A DNA stretch of 49,577 nucleotides, taken from positions 1 through 49,577 of the IMG/VR virus record IMGVR_UViG_3300025141_000153, one strand, 5' to 3'. Position numbers and translations under genes: made by a program. Below the pieces are notes generated by a model. It was not told where the DNA came from, ran no database searches, and saw only the letters and a program-made list of their open reading frames with translations. This DNA comes from a virus. Of this stretch, positions 23,964 to 35,700 are shown one piece after another; the first letter of the stretch is position 1, and every line of letters begins with the position of its first letter.

Positions 23964-26167
23964 TGGCATCTTTTATAGACTTATTTAGACAGCAAATGAA
24001 TTTAGAAGGTGAAGCGGAATCTCAGAGACATGGTTATGAGACGGATAAAATGCAAACTCAAGTAGCACAGATAAGTGGTATTACATCAACCTTAAGTAAT
24101 ATAATTTCAATGGGTTCTAAAATTAGTGATAAAGTTAAAGCAGGGAAAGAATTAGAAGAAGTTGCAGGATCAGTTGGAGCTGAAAAAATAGAAGGCACTG
24201 ATCAATGGACGTATAAAACAAAATCTGATAATGTTGTTGTTTTAAATGCGGCAGACATAAAAGAATATGCTAAAAAGGTGAAATTTGCAGATGTTGATTT
24301 TAATGTTGATTCTTTTTTTGAAGATAAAAGTGGTAATTTAAGAAAAGTATGGCAACCTAATATAACTAGTAAGAAAGATTATGAATTACATAAAAAAGCT
24401 ATAAAAATGCATTACCCTACAGATCAATCAGGCAATGAATGGGTAGAGAATATGGATATAGATGCATGGTCTGCTAAATTTGATGTAGATTGGGATGATG
24501 AACAATGGGGTGAATTCTTTAGTGATGAAATTGAGTTTAGAGATTCTGAAGCTGAAAAAGCGTATAAGATAAGGATGAAGCAGGCGGCTAAGGATAAAAT
24601 TGCTAAAATAAAACAGGAAGGTGAATTAGTGTATACAGAAGATGTTGACTTATATGGCGGAGCAACACTATCCAGTCTTCCTGAACAAACTCCTTATACC
24701 TCTTCTACATATATTGATGATGATGGGGAAGAAATTGAAGAGATGACTCTAGATTTAGATTTATTAAAGGAATTAGAAAAAGAGCATCCTGACTACTTAG
24801 AAGGCAAGGCTTTTAAAAACAAAGCTGAAGCAAGGGCATTTCAAAAAGACTATAAAAAGAGGGTAAAAACAGCTGATAGAGAGAGAGCAATATTAGAAGA
24901 AGAAGATAGTCATTTCTTTGATGAGGAGATAGCAGAAGCAGAAGAGTATAAAAAGAAGGTAAAAAGAGCTGACAAGGAGAGAAAAAGATTAGAGTTGGAA
25001 GATGAGAGTTTCTTTGATGAGGAGATAGCAGAAGCAGAAGCAGAAGAGAAAAGGTTAGATAAGGCTTATGATAAATTGCTGTCAGAAACAGATCATTTAG
25101 TAAGTGAGGAAGATATGGGGGAATATTATAGTGATTTGGATCAATTCGTCAAGACGTATGGTGGATCTATACATATGGGGGATAGGAGACCTTTAGCAGA
25201 ATATATTAAAGGGAGTAAGGAAAGACCATTTTTACAATCAGAAATGGATGAAAAGTTTAAGCAAGCTAAAGCTAGAAAAACAGCTCGAGAACAAGCTATT
25301 ATTGACGATGAAATGTGGAAAGATATAGATAGGGATGCAAATCCAGAGCTAGCTGAATTTTATGATCAACCTTTATTCAATCAAAAACAAGAGATTAAAC
25401 GTAGAAAGGAAGAAGGCCAACAGCAGTTCCAAGAAACTCAAATCTGGGATTCTATTGAAGCAGGTGAAGAAGATGCAAGAAAAGAAGATTTAATAAAGAG
25501 GTATGGGACAGATGATCCTGATGAGATAAGGGCTATAATACAGGAAGATTACGATATTGAGGAAGACCTTGTTGCTTATCCTGAAGCATTGGAAGCATTC
25601 TATAAATTGCCTTTAAAGGAACAAAAAAAAGAGATTAAGAAAAGAAAAAAAGAGGCAATGAAAGAGTATCTTGAAGGCGATATTCCAAAAGGAAGTAAAT
25701 ATAATCCTTATACAGCCGAAGAATTTGAAAAACTTGGGATGGGTAGTCAAAAAGCACCAGCTGATTTAGAAAGAGAACAATGGGAAACCGATAAAATGTG
25801 GGATGAAATAGATAAGGATATAAACCCAGAATTGCATGCCTTTAATAAGCTCTCAGATAAAAAGCAAGCAGAACAAATTGAGAAAAATAAATTAAAGGCT
25901 TATAGTGAGTTTTATTTTGGCCAGGAATATGATTTAGAAGGGTTTGAAGAAGTTAAAACTCTTTCTAAAGAAGAGAGAGAATTTCGAGAAAATAGAAATA
26001 AACAAAAAGTTTTAAGAGATATAAAACAAACTGAAAATTTTAAACAACTGGAAAATGAAATGATTGAAAAATATGGAGATATAGGTATAGATAAAATACA
26101 AAAAATCATTATGGAAGAAATGTATTTAGAGTTTCCTGACTTTAAAAATCTAGAGGAAGGGTATTAA
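23963..26167 (+). CDS. 734-residue charged coiled-coil virion protein with repeats
   Basis: Probable internal/ejected virion protein. It is dominated by Glu/Lys/Asp-rich helices. Two tandem 32-residue units occur at about 300-365 (each carrying FFDEEIAEAE, encoded by DNA copies 96 bases apart at 24913 and 25009). A second, dispersed repeat occurs at least three times, with unit cores DIDRDANPELAEFYDQPLFN, then AYPEALEAFYKLPLKEQKKE, and EIDKDINPELHAFNKLSDKK, each followed by basic helices. No catalytic motif is seen. Its start overlaps the previous gene by one base. It is the first of the giant-protein block. Confidence 0.6.
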   Translation: MASFIDLFRQQMNLEGEAESQRHGYETDKMQTQVAQISGITSTLSNIISMGSKISDKVKAGKELEEVAGSVGAEKIEGTDQWTYKTKSDNVVVLNAADIKEYAKKVKFADVDFNVDSFFEDKSGNLRKVWQPNITSKKDYELHKKAIKMHYPTDQSGNEWVENMDIDAWSAKFDVDWDDEQWGEFFSDEIEFRDSEAEKAYKIRMKQAAKDKIAKIKQEGELVYTEDVDLYGGATLSSLPEQTPYTSSTYIDDDGEEIEEMTLDLDLLKELEKEHPDYLEGKAFKNKAEARAFQKDYKKRVKTADRERAILEEEDSHFFDEEIAEAEEYKKKVKRADKERKRLELEDESFFDEEIAEAEAEEKRLDKAYDKLLSETDHLVSEEDMGEYYSDLDQFVKTYGGSIHMGDRRPLAEYIKGSKERPFLQSEMDEKFKQAKARKTAREQAIIDDEMWKDIDRDANPELAEFYDQPLFNQKQEIKRRKEEGQQQFQETQIWDSIEAGEEDARKEDLIKRYGTDDPDEIRAIIQEDYDIEEDLVAYPEALEAFYKLPLKEQKKEIKKRKKEAMKEYLEGDIPKGSKYNPYTAEEFEKLGMGSQKAPADLEREQWETDKMWDEIDKDINPELHAFNKLSDKKQAEQIEKNKLKAYSEFYFGQEYDLEGFEEVKTLSKEEREFRENRNKQKVLRDIKQTENFKQLENEMIEKYGDIGIDKIQKIIMEEMYLEFPDFKNLEEGY

Positions 26168-26168
26168 T

Positions 26169-26948
26169 ATGAAAAATATAATAAAAAAGCTATTAAACAA
26201 AAAGAACCCTAATAGGTATTTAGAAAATCATAATAGGCTATATAAATTACTAGCCGAATATGGTACTAATACAGATAACCATATATGGATTAGTTCAAAT
26301 AAAAAGGTAATGCATGTAACTAAAACTGAGTATAATATTCTCAGAAATGCTACTGATATGGGTTTAAAAAAGAATGCTGAAAAAGTAATCAAATTAATCG
26401 GTAGTAATGCTGCAACTGAAATAGGGAATAGATACGAACCTATGACAGCTGTTGCAATAACTTTAGCAATAATTGAAGGTTTAGGTTACATAGGTAAAAT
26501 AGGGTCTAAAACAGGGCATTATAGGGCTGAAAAATGGCATACTAGGGGTTTAATAAAAGCCTTTCCTAAAAAATATCAAAGTATGACTAGGCATGCTGAT
26601 AAAGATGCTGGAATAATGCATGAGCAATTTGAACAACAATTGCAAGGAATAACTGGAACTATTGGGTCTGGATATGATCAATTAGCAAAAGATTTAGGTC
26701 TTTTAACAAAAAAAGCAGGGACATTAAAAACTTCTACTGCAGATCAAATAAAGTCAGAAACACAGGATCAAATGCAAGAACAATTCAATATAGCGGCTAG
26801 TCAAGCTGGAGCTGGGTATAGTAATGAATTAGCGAAATATTCTATGAGTTTAGCAAATACGCGACAATCTCTAGATAATCAATTACAAACCTTGCAACAA
26901 AGATATAGAAAAGCGGCACGACATGATAGATGGTATGAAAATTTATAA
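26169..26948 (+). CDS. 259-residue internal virion protein candidate
   Basis: The N-terminus is basic (KKLLNKKNPNRYLENHNRLY); a weakly hydrophobic segment PMTAVAITLAIIEGLGYIGK (about residues 89-108) may contact membrane, followed by long amphipathic, Gln-rich helices (QLAKDLGLLTKKAGTLKTST then RQSLDNQLQTLQQRYRKAAR). This size, membrane-plus-coiled-coil layout and position before the very large proteins recalls T7 gp14-like ejected proteins, a comparison by analogy only. GAAGG lies before the ATG. Confidence 0.55.
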   Translation: MKNIIKKLLNKKNPNRYLENHNRLYKLLAEYGTNTDNHIWISSNKKVMHVTKTEYNILRNATDMGLKKNAEKVIKLIGSNAATEIGNRYEPMTAVAITLAIIEGLGYIGKIGSKTGHYRAEKWHTRGLIKAFPKKYQSMTRHADKDAGIMHEQFEQQLQGITGTIGSGYDQLAKDLGLLTKKAGTLKTSTADQIKSETQDQMQEQFNIAASQAGAGYSNELAKYSMSLANTRQSLDNQLQTLQQRYRKAARHDRWYENL

Positions 26949-26961
26949 ATAGGATATTGAT

Positions 26962-28266
26962 ATGACGAGTATAACAGAATATTTAGATTATTTACTAGAA
27001 AAAGATAGGTTAGCTTATGTAGAGGCTAAAAATAAGTTTGATCTTATAGATGCGCAAATCAAAGATGAGAAGGAGAAGGCATATAGGGAATCTCTTCTTT
27101 TAAAGACTGAAACAAAACAGCTCTATGTAAATGAACTAAATGAACTAGAGCAACAGGAAGATAATTTTTCTAAATTATATGGTTTAAAACCAGAATATAA
27201 GTCTTCTGGTGGAAAGCATTTATCCAATCTTTTGTTAGAAAATAAAGACATTGAAGTTGATACTTTACTTAATGCATTAAAAACAATTCAATCAAGGAGT
27301 CAACAGCTTAAAGAAGAAAGAGATAGTTTTAGAGGACAGGAATCAGAATTAAGAGCAATAATACAAAGTGATCCCGATGTATTTGATCCAAATGAATTTA
27401 ATATGTTTTTAGATAATAAAAAAAGTTCTTTAAGAGTAGGTAAAGATTTGATTGAAGGGACTAAAGATGATTTAACTGAAAAGCAAATAGAAAGAATGAT
27501 TACTGGATATAGGGTTGGTTATGAGGATTATACAAAAAATGCTATAAATACATTAAAATTATTAGCTGGGCAAGAAGAATATGCAGCAGGAAAAGGTAAA
27601 CCTTCGCAAAGTAATGCTATGTTGGCTTTAAATAGAGTAGCTTTAAATAGTAATACATTTTCAGGGTTTCAGAAATATATGGGACAAATCCAAAATTTGG
27701 CTATAATGAGAAATAATAATCCTGAGGAGTATATGCATGACGTTAATTATCAATCCTTAGAAAAAGATAATGAGAATTTGCAAATCAAAATAGGCTTAGA
27801 ATATGCTTCTTTGTTTAATGATAGTAATAAAGTTGGTAAAATAATAAATAATGCAGATAAGATCACCTCAGATCCTGAAAGCGAGTTTTCTAAAACAGCT
27901 CTTCAATTGTCAAATAAATATTTTGAACAATTTTATAATATTCATGCAGCAGCTAGTGGTAAAGCTGAAGCTCATAAGGGCGTTACTGCTAATCCTGATT
28001 ATGATAGATTTTTCTTTGATGTAAGGGATTCATATAATTACTACTTAACTTTAAATGATAAAGATAAGGGTAAGCATGAAATTTTATCAGCTAAGTATTT
28101 CGGCTATGATGCTAGAAGAATGGATTTTCCAAAATTCTTTGAAGTTATAAGCAAACAATATTCTACATATATAATGGATCCATTGTTTGATGATGGTATA
28201 ATAATACCCGATGATGATGATGATGATCCTGATAAGAATAAAAAGAATAAATATAATAAATATTAA
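26962..28266 (+). CDS. 434-residue coiled-coil virion protein
   Basis: Highly charged and helical throughout (EYLDYLLEKDRLAYVEAKNK; LNALKTIQSRSQQLKEERDS) with no signal peptide or membrane span. Its extreme C-terminus is polyaspartate then Lys/Asn rich (six aspartates encoded by a run of GAT codons near 28211-28226). I recognise no family. It sits in the block of presumed ejected proteins. Confidence 0.55.
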   Translation: MTSITEYLDYLLEKDRLAYVEAKNKFDLIDAQIKDEKEKAYRESLLLKTETKQLYVNELNELEQQEDNFSKLYGLKPEYKSSGGKHLSNLLLENKDIEVDTLLNALKTIQSRSQQLKEERDSFRGQESELRAIIQSDPDVFDPNEFNMFLDNKKSSLRVGKDLIEGTKDDLTEKQIERMITGYRVGYEDYTKNAINTLKLLAGQEEYAAGKGKPSQSNAMLALNRVALNSNTFSGFQKYMGQIQNLAIMRNNNPEEYMHDVNYQSLEKDNENLQIKIGLEYASLFNDSNKVGKIINNADKITSDPESEFSKTALQLSNKYFEQFYNIHAAASGKAEAHKGVTANPDYDRFFFDVRDSYNYYLTLNDKDKGKHEILSAKYFGYDARRMDFPKFFEVISKQYSTYIMDPLFDDGIIIPDDDDDDPDKNKKNKYNKY

Positions 28267-28268
28267 TA

Positions 28269-29762
28269 ATGATAGATCGATTAATAAAGGATATTACTGG
28301 AGATTTAGATTCTTTTGAAACATTTGAAGAAAAGGATGAATTTTTAAGGACTACTGATTTTGGTAATGGGAGAACTATACAAGATTTTTTCGATAATCCT
28401 GATTATGAAGGGTTAAAAGGTTATGTTCAGGGTTATATGTTTAATGCAGCTAAGGAAGAATTTGGTTCAACTGTTGAGGGATATAGTTTAGGTCCTGTTA
28501 GCGATGAAGATATTTTAGAAAATATTGAAAAAATAAATTTAAATACTGAGTTTTTACAGAAATACGATACAGCTACTTTAGAAAATATAAAAAAGGAATA
28601 CGAAGAACATAATAGACAATACCAAGAGTATAATTCAGAGATTGATCTTTTACAAGGTATAATTAAGTCAAAAGAGGAAGAATTCGATAAAGATGCAATA
28701 TATGGTGGAGCACTTATGCCTAAATATCCTTTGCAGATAAGTGAAGATCTTACAGATGCTCCTGAGTCGAGAGAATCTCCTACCTCAGGTTATGAATATA
28801 AAAAAAGGTATGATTTTGCTGGTCTTAGATACGCTGAAACTGGTAATTTTCTTACAGGCACTGAGGGTTTAATGAAGTGGTTGGAAAACTCAGGCCATAT
28901 AGATGAATCTGGAAATATTCAAGTTGATTCGGAACGTCTATTTGATCTAGAAGCAACTATTCCATTCCCAGAGAATATGGATTCTTTTAATAGATGGGTT
29001 TACACAGGAGATTGGGATGCTACTGAAACTTCGCCTGGTAAGCTTGAAATAGGTTTCGGGTCTACACATAATGTCCATGCTTCTAGTGAGGTTTTTGATC
29101 CTAATTACAGGAGAGAGCCTAAGGAATGGGAACAAATGTATTTAGATCCTGCTAGTCCTGATTATGATGAGAAAAGAGCAAACTTTATAGAAATGACAGA
29201 AGGGTATACGGTAGAAAATGGAATAGTTTCAGGACGTTTTGTAAGAGGTGTTACAGGATTTATGGATGGAAGAGATGAAGCGCCAGAAGATTTTCTTGCA
29301 AGGCGTGCTCATCCTCTTGGGGTTTTATCAACAGTAGGGACAACTTTTTATAAAACATTTGATTATCTTAATCCGCTTAGTTGGTATAATTGGATGATGG
29401 GAAGAGATGCGAATGTAGACTCAGATGCATTAAATATATGGGCAAAAGAGAGAAAGGCTACAGAATATAATGATAAACTTGGAATGAGTTGGTTGGAATA
29501 TTTTGATTTAGAAATAAAACCTTCTGTTGATAAACTTAATAATGTTTATATTGATAGAACTAATTTATCAAATTCATATAAAGATACATTCCATGAATAT
29601 GAAGAATGGGAAGATTTAGTTCAAGGAAATAAAGATAGATGGGAAACACTTAATACAACAGCTTTAGATGAGATACTTACTTCAGAAGCTTTTAGTGTAA
29701 ATGATAGATGGACTCAGGAAGATTATGAAGCATTTGAAAAACTTTTAAAAGGGGAAAAATAA
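28269..29762 (+). CDS. 497-residue acidic virion protein
   Basis: Unrecognised. Acidic, mainly helical N-terminus, with a central segment WYNWMMGRDANVDSDALNIW preceded by the moderately hydrophobic PLGVLSTVGTTFYKTFDYLN that could bind membrane. No SD precedes the ATG, which follows the previous stop by two bases, so translation is probably coupled. It ends immediately before the giant polymerase-like gene (no spacer). This pairing suggests a virion partner of that protein. Confidence 0.5.
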   Translation: MIDRLIKDITGDLDSFETFEEKDEFLRTTDFGNGRTIQDFFDNPDYEGLKGYVQGYMFNAAKEEFGSTVEGYSLGPVSDEDILENIEKINLNTEFLQKYDTATLENIKKEYEEHNRQYQEYNSEIDLLQGIIKSKEEEFDKDAIYGGALMPKYPLQISEDLTDAPESRESPTSGYEYKKRYDFAGLRYAETGNFLTGTEGLMKWLENSGHIDESGNIQVDSERLFDLEATIPFPENMDSFNRWVYTGDWDATETSPGKLEIGFGSTHNVHASSEVFDPNYRREPKEWEQMYLDPASPDYDEKRANFIEMTEGYTVENGIVSGRFVRGVTGFMDGRDEAPEDFLARRAHPLGVLSTVGTTFYKTFDYLNPLSWYNWMMGRDANVDSDALNIWAKERKATEYNDKLGMSWLEYFDLEIKPSVDKLNNVYIDRTNLSNSYKDTFHEYEEWEDLVQGNKDRWETLNTTALDEILTSEAFSVNDRWTQEDYEAFEKLLKGEK

Positions 29763-32700
29763 ATGGATGATTTATTACTCAAATCACTAGATTTATTAGA
29801 GGACGAAGAGCGTAATAGGAAGGTAGAGCAAATCCCAACAGGAACTACTGGTAGTGCAGTAGCAGATTTTTTCGGTAAAGCATTATGGGGAGCTGCTGAT
29901 GAACTAAGTTTTTCTACTTTAGGCGCATACGATATGTATCAAGAAGCAAAGAGAGGAGATGCTTATACATCTTGGCAAGACACACTATCTCTTTTTGAAG
30001 ACCTTGAGGATACTAAATGGCAGGATTTAACTGGATGGGGTAGAGCAGGAGAAGCTGTAGGTAGAACTGTTGGTATGCTTCCATCGTTTGGGGTTGGCTC
30101 ATTAGTAGGTAAGGGATTTTGGAAAGGAATAGGTAAAGTTGGTAGACTAGGTGCTAAAGTAGCCGCAAATCAATCTAAAAAAGAATTAAAGGATAAAGCT
30201 GCAAATATAGTTCTCAAGAAAGGTACTGAGAAAATTGCAGGGACTGGTATTGCTTTATCCGATGATGCTGCTCAAAAAATAATTTCTAAAGGCTATGAAT
30301 GGTTAAAAGATTCAGGCGATATGTTAAAAATAGAAGAAGGATTTAGAGGTGGTATATTTAAACAGGTAATATCATCGGGTATTGTTGATGATATATCTAA
30401 AATAACAAAATTGTCTACTAATGAAGCAAAACTGCTAGCTGATGAAGTAGTAGAAATTATTACAAAGAATGATCCTAATAATGCAAATGCTTTATTGAGT
30501 ATGCTTTTTAGAAAGATTCCTGGAACTTATGGTCCTGGTGGAGTAGTTGGTTCTCAGATGGCTGGTGCAGCGGCTCTTGATGCAACAATAGGTTTTGCTT
30601 TAGGTTCAATGCATGCTATAGCTGATCAGGTCAAAAAAACACAATTTGGAGTTGAGAAAAATCCATTAACCCATGAGTATGAGTATACAGGAGATAATAG
30701 ATTTAATTGGTCAGAAGCTTCAGCTGATTGGTGGAAACAAGCTTCAACTACAGGTTTACATTTTTCTGTTATAGGTCCTGTTAAATATTTTAGAGGAGGT
30801 ACTAGCGTTAATCCCCTAAAGAGAGGTGCATCAATTGTAAAACATTTAGCTAAGGGTAATAGACCTTTAAATAATATGACAACTGAGCAATTAAAAGCTA
30901 ATATAACTGCAATTAATGAATTATCTGGAGGATATGTTCATAGAAGTGTAAATAAGTGGAACAAGGATTTTGGGCGTTCAAAATTCCCTACTCATGATAA
31001 ATGGTGGTTAACTAGTGATAACAAAGAGTTGTTAAAATCATATTTATCAACAATGAGAAAGGATTTTAGTTGGAATGCGGTCCCTTATTGGGTAAAGGAA
31101 TCTGTATTTGATGTTGGAGCTTCTTTACCTAGGATGTTAGCTGGTGTAGCTGCTATGAATGGTTTCCATGTATGGGATAATATGAGTAAATATGGTTTTA
31201 GTAAAGATGTAATTTTAAATTCATTAGGTGAAACTCCTCATGAAAAAGTTACAACTATTGCTACAGCTATGTGGTTTACAAGAAAACCTCATAGATTACA
31301 TTATGATACTAAGAATCCTATAGCACAAAAAATATTCCAAACAGATCAAGTCCCCCAATATATGCAATTTAAGGAAATGAAATTAAGAAAGATTATGGCT
31401 AGTATGGAAGCTTTTGGTGTAAAGGATAATAATAAGCTTCATAATCTTATAATGGCTTATGGAAATCAATCTAGGTATTCTGATAATCATCAATATAACT
31501 CTGAATCTCGTTCTGCAATTAAAGGGCACTTATATAATACTGGAGAATTTGCAGCTCTAAGAGAAATATTCGATCCTTATAAAAATGTTAAAAATGATTT
31601 TGGTGGAACTGAATTAAGAACTGCTTTTAATAAGTGGATAGCTGATGCATTGAAAGATAAGAAGATAACTAGAGAACAAGCTCATCAATTAAATGAGCAG
31701 CTTTATGTAGCGGAAAGAGTATTAGATAAATATCATAAAAACTCTGGCGAAGAATTGGCAAAAGATACATATACTCCTGACCAAGCATATGATATTATTC
31801 AAAAGGTTTCAACAATGCAGTTTAAAGGAGAATCTTTAAATGTCAGGAATGTGGAACCTGTTTTACAGGACTTTATAGAAAAGTCTATTAGAGATGCAAG
31901 CCTGCCTCATACACAAATTATGGCAGATTATTTATTTAATACATTTAAGGCTCTAGGTTTAGATGTTGTTGACAGGAGAGATACTGAAGGTAAAATTCTT
32001 ATTCCAAATGTAGCGGATTTATTAGGCGGTTTATCACTAGGAGCAAGACAAACTTTAGCAACTGTTGTAAAAAGAGGTGTTCAAAATGGATGGATTAGAT
32101 TAATGGACTCTCCTCCAATGGAGCAACTTAATAAAATAACTAATAATAGGTTTCAGGAAGCTGAGATAGTGTTAAAGGAATCTATTGATGCAATGCATCG
32201 ATCTGTTTGGGGAGAAAAATGGGAAGGTAATAGGCATAGAGATGATATGATATTAGAAAATGATGCTTGGCATTTTGCTCAAAATGATGTCATAAAATTT
32301 CAAAGACATGTAAATGCTTTCGAGATATTAAAAAATGGCAAGGATCATGGACTTGATATAAATGAAGTAGGATTATTGCAAGACAAAGTTAATACTTTTA
32401 TAAGGCATAAAGAAGCTCCACAAGTCGGTAATCTTGAGGGAACTAGAGAAGTAGATTCTATTTCTCATGGCAAGGTTGATAACTTTATAAAAACCTTACA
32501 CAGAGTTGTGAAAGCTATAAACCCTGATATTACATCTGATCAAAAAGTTAATATGACCTATCAGCAAGCAAAGGGATTAATGGAAGCTTTTGTTGGTGTA
32601 GAAGGACAAAGCAGGGGATTGTTTGGAGATTTATTTACAAACAAGGAATCTTTAAGGGAATTTACAAGATTTGTACATTTAAAATCTATTGACAACTTAG

Positions 32701-35700
32701 GTATGAGAGATTTCCAGACTGGTATCGATACTAAGGCTAGTTTAACTACTTTGATTAGAGATATTGATTTTAATAAAGCTGAAGGTGAAGGAAGTATTGC
32801 AAAATTAATTAGTTATGAGCGTATAAAAGCAACCTTGGATCTTGAATTACAGACTAATAAAATCTCTGAAGACACTTATAACGATCTTATTAAACATTAC
32901 GAATATTTGCTAGCTGAGGTTAAAAATTCAAGCTTTCCTATTGAATTTTCAGAGATAGCTGAATCTACAGAAGGTGCTTATAGAAAGGCGCTTATAAAAT
33001 CCATGGCTATTGGGAAATCATCTTTGGATTTAGTCGCTAGGGATAAATCTAGAATTATGGAACAAGTTTTATTAACAGAAATAAATAGATTAGATCAAAT
33101 AATACATACTTATGAAATAGGTGGATTTAATATAGATACACCTAAAAGTAAGGATGGAAAAACTTGGGAGGTAGAATTACAGGAATATGTTGATGCAAGA
33201 GATAATAGTGTAAGATTAAAGGATATTATAAAAACAGCTTTAGACCATAAAGATCCTTACACTTTAAGTGCTGTTATGAGTCATATTGGAAGTATAGAAG
33301 GTGCTTTAGATGCTTTAAAAAGACAAGACCAATCTAATTATAGAATTAAATATGCGTCTGATATGGTTAAATTGGCTGAAACAATACAAGCTACTGTTCA
33401 AAGAAGAGCTATTAATGAATCTAATATTATGGACATGATTAGAGAGGAATTCGCAGCTTTTGATAGAGAGATTCCTGGAAAGGATATTCAAGACAAGGTT
33501 TTAAGAATAACTACTTCTCAATTTGCCTTGAAATATGGTGTTGATATTGGGACTGTTGAGTCTATATTTTCAATAGATAAAACTGCTACACAAAGTAAAA
33601 AAGATACAGAATTGTTTATAAGGGATTTAATTAGAGACATATATAATGATCATCAGGCTTTATCTAAAATAGACCCCAATCTTGTTAATAAATTAGAACT
33701 TATAAAGCAAACGCTATTAAATTCCCCAGATGCTATCACTTTTGACCCCAAGACACCTGAAGGTCTTGAAAATTTCAGAATATTTGTAGCAGAACCCTTG
33801 AAATTAGCTATGAGAACAGGTTTAGAAAAACTTGATCCTATAGATAGGCCTACTGATGCTGAGGTAGCTACAGATCATTATGTTATTACTACTAATTATT
33901 TTTCTAAAAGAGTTGTAAAAACTTTGAAACTTGATGCTAGAAGTGGCTCAGAAAGATTAGTGCAAGGGCATAGATATATGGGTGAAACAAAGGATAGAGG
34001 CTTGGGCGCTCTTTTAGAGTCGCTAGATCCTGACCAAAGTTTTATTTATTTAGCTGAATCATCAGGTATTAATTCTGATGGTAGGGTTATCCGTAATATT
34101 GCAGGTGAAAGAAATATAGATGGGTTAAATGCTTTATTAAATAGTGGTAAATTTACTGTTCGTAATAATAAAATAGTAGAAGAAATATACAGGTTTGGAG
34201 AAAGTGAGCAATTGACTGATCCAAGTTTACAGAATCCCACTATAGCTGGTGAAAGATTTAGAATAGTTCCTTTAAATGAATCCACTACATTGATTGTAAG
34301 GGTTGATAAAACATTTAATAAAAGTATACATAAGGAAATTCAATCTCAATTTAGGCCTAGAGTAGGAGCAGATAAGGGTGGTGATTTATTTAAAATTCTA
34401 GAAGCAGTATATGATGGAGACATGTCATTAGATACGCCGCAACATAGGGCTATGAACAACTTATTAACTAGATTAAGAAATGCTGATGCTGATTTAGATG
34501 TAGTAGAAGCTATTAAATTAGCTAGAATGATACACAATATGCCTGCATTTATTCCAGATGTATTGGAAAATGGGGTAATTAATCTTCAGCATGATGTGAT
34601 AAAAGATTTAAACAAGCGAGATAAATTAGCGGAAACTAAAAATGGGTATATACCAACAATTGAAAATAGAGCTAGAAGTGCCGATTTATATAAGAATAGT
34701 GAATCTGATTTTCATCAAAAGGCTTATGGGCTTCGTGTATTCGATTTATTCAATCAAGAGGTTTCATCTGTAAGAGATTGGTTTGAGCCTTCTAAAAAAC
34801 ATGGAAAAACTGGTTTAGAAGAATACAGAAAATTGAAAGTTCTTTCATTTGATGATGAAGGCAGTATTAGAGATCGTAATAATAATATTTTATTAGATAA
34901 AAGTGGTGCTGAATATGCAAATGTCTTTGATGCTTTGCATAGACATAGAGCAAAATTAGAGCAACAAAGAGTGGACAAGGATATAACTCCAGAAGAATAT
35001 ACTAAAAATTTAAAAATGTTTGAAGATGCTTATAAAAGTATCGTTGATGGTGAATTTTTCTTAACATTTGATGCCTATTTAGCTAAATTAATGATGGTAG
35101 GATTACATCCTGATATGGTAGAAACTAATAGTGCTGGAGAAATTATAGGTTTTAGATCAGGGGCACTAAAACCTACTGTAGCACAAGGCGATGTTAATAT
35201 AAACAGAAATAGTCCTGCATATGGTAGGATAGAACAATTTTTTGCAAAAACAGCTTTTAAATACAACCCTGTTGTTGAGGTAATTATGCGAGAATTAGGT
35301 GTTGATGGATTAACATTTGGATCTGCTAATAAAATAAATTCATATAAGTCTCAAATTGGTGCTGATAGAATAGAGCGTTATAGTACTTTAAGAGGTATAC
35401 AACGAGATAATTTAAAAGACTTAAATAAGCCTTGGACTGAACATATAACAAAAAATAATATTATAGAAAAACATATCATAGAGGTTCCTTTAGAATCAAT
35501 GAGCTTAAGGACTATATCTAAAGAACATGATCCTTTAGTAGGTCAAAATGCGGGATTACATATGAATCATAATAATGGGATAGCTGAATGGATTGGCTTA
35601 GATGCTAAATTAAAAAAATATAATAATAGCATGGAGAATCAATATAACAATATAGCGTATAGGAGTATTTTAGCAAATAAGATTTTAGGTTCTCGTGCTG

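Noticed and set aside
28205-28230. GAT repeat as a regulatory or mobile-element repeat
   Set aside because: It is a short in-frame run coding for aspartates at the end of the 434-residue protein; too short and local to be more.
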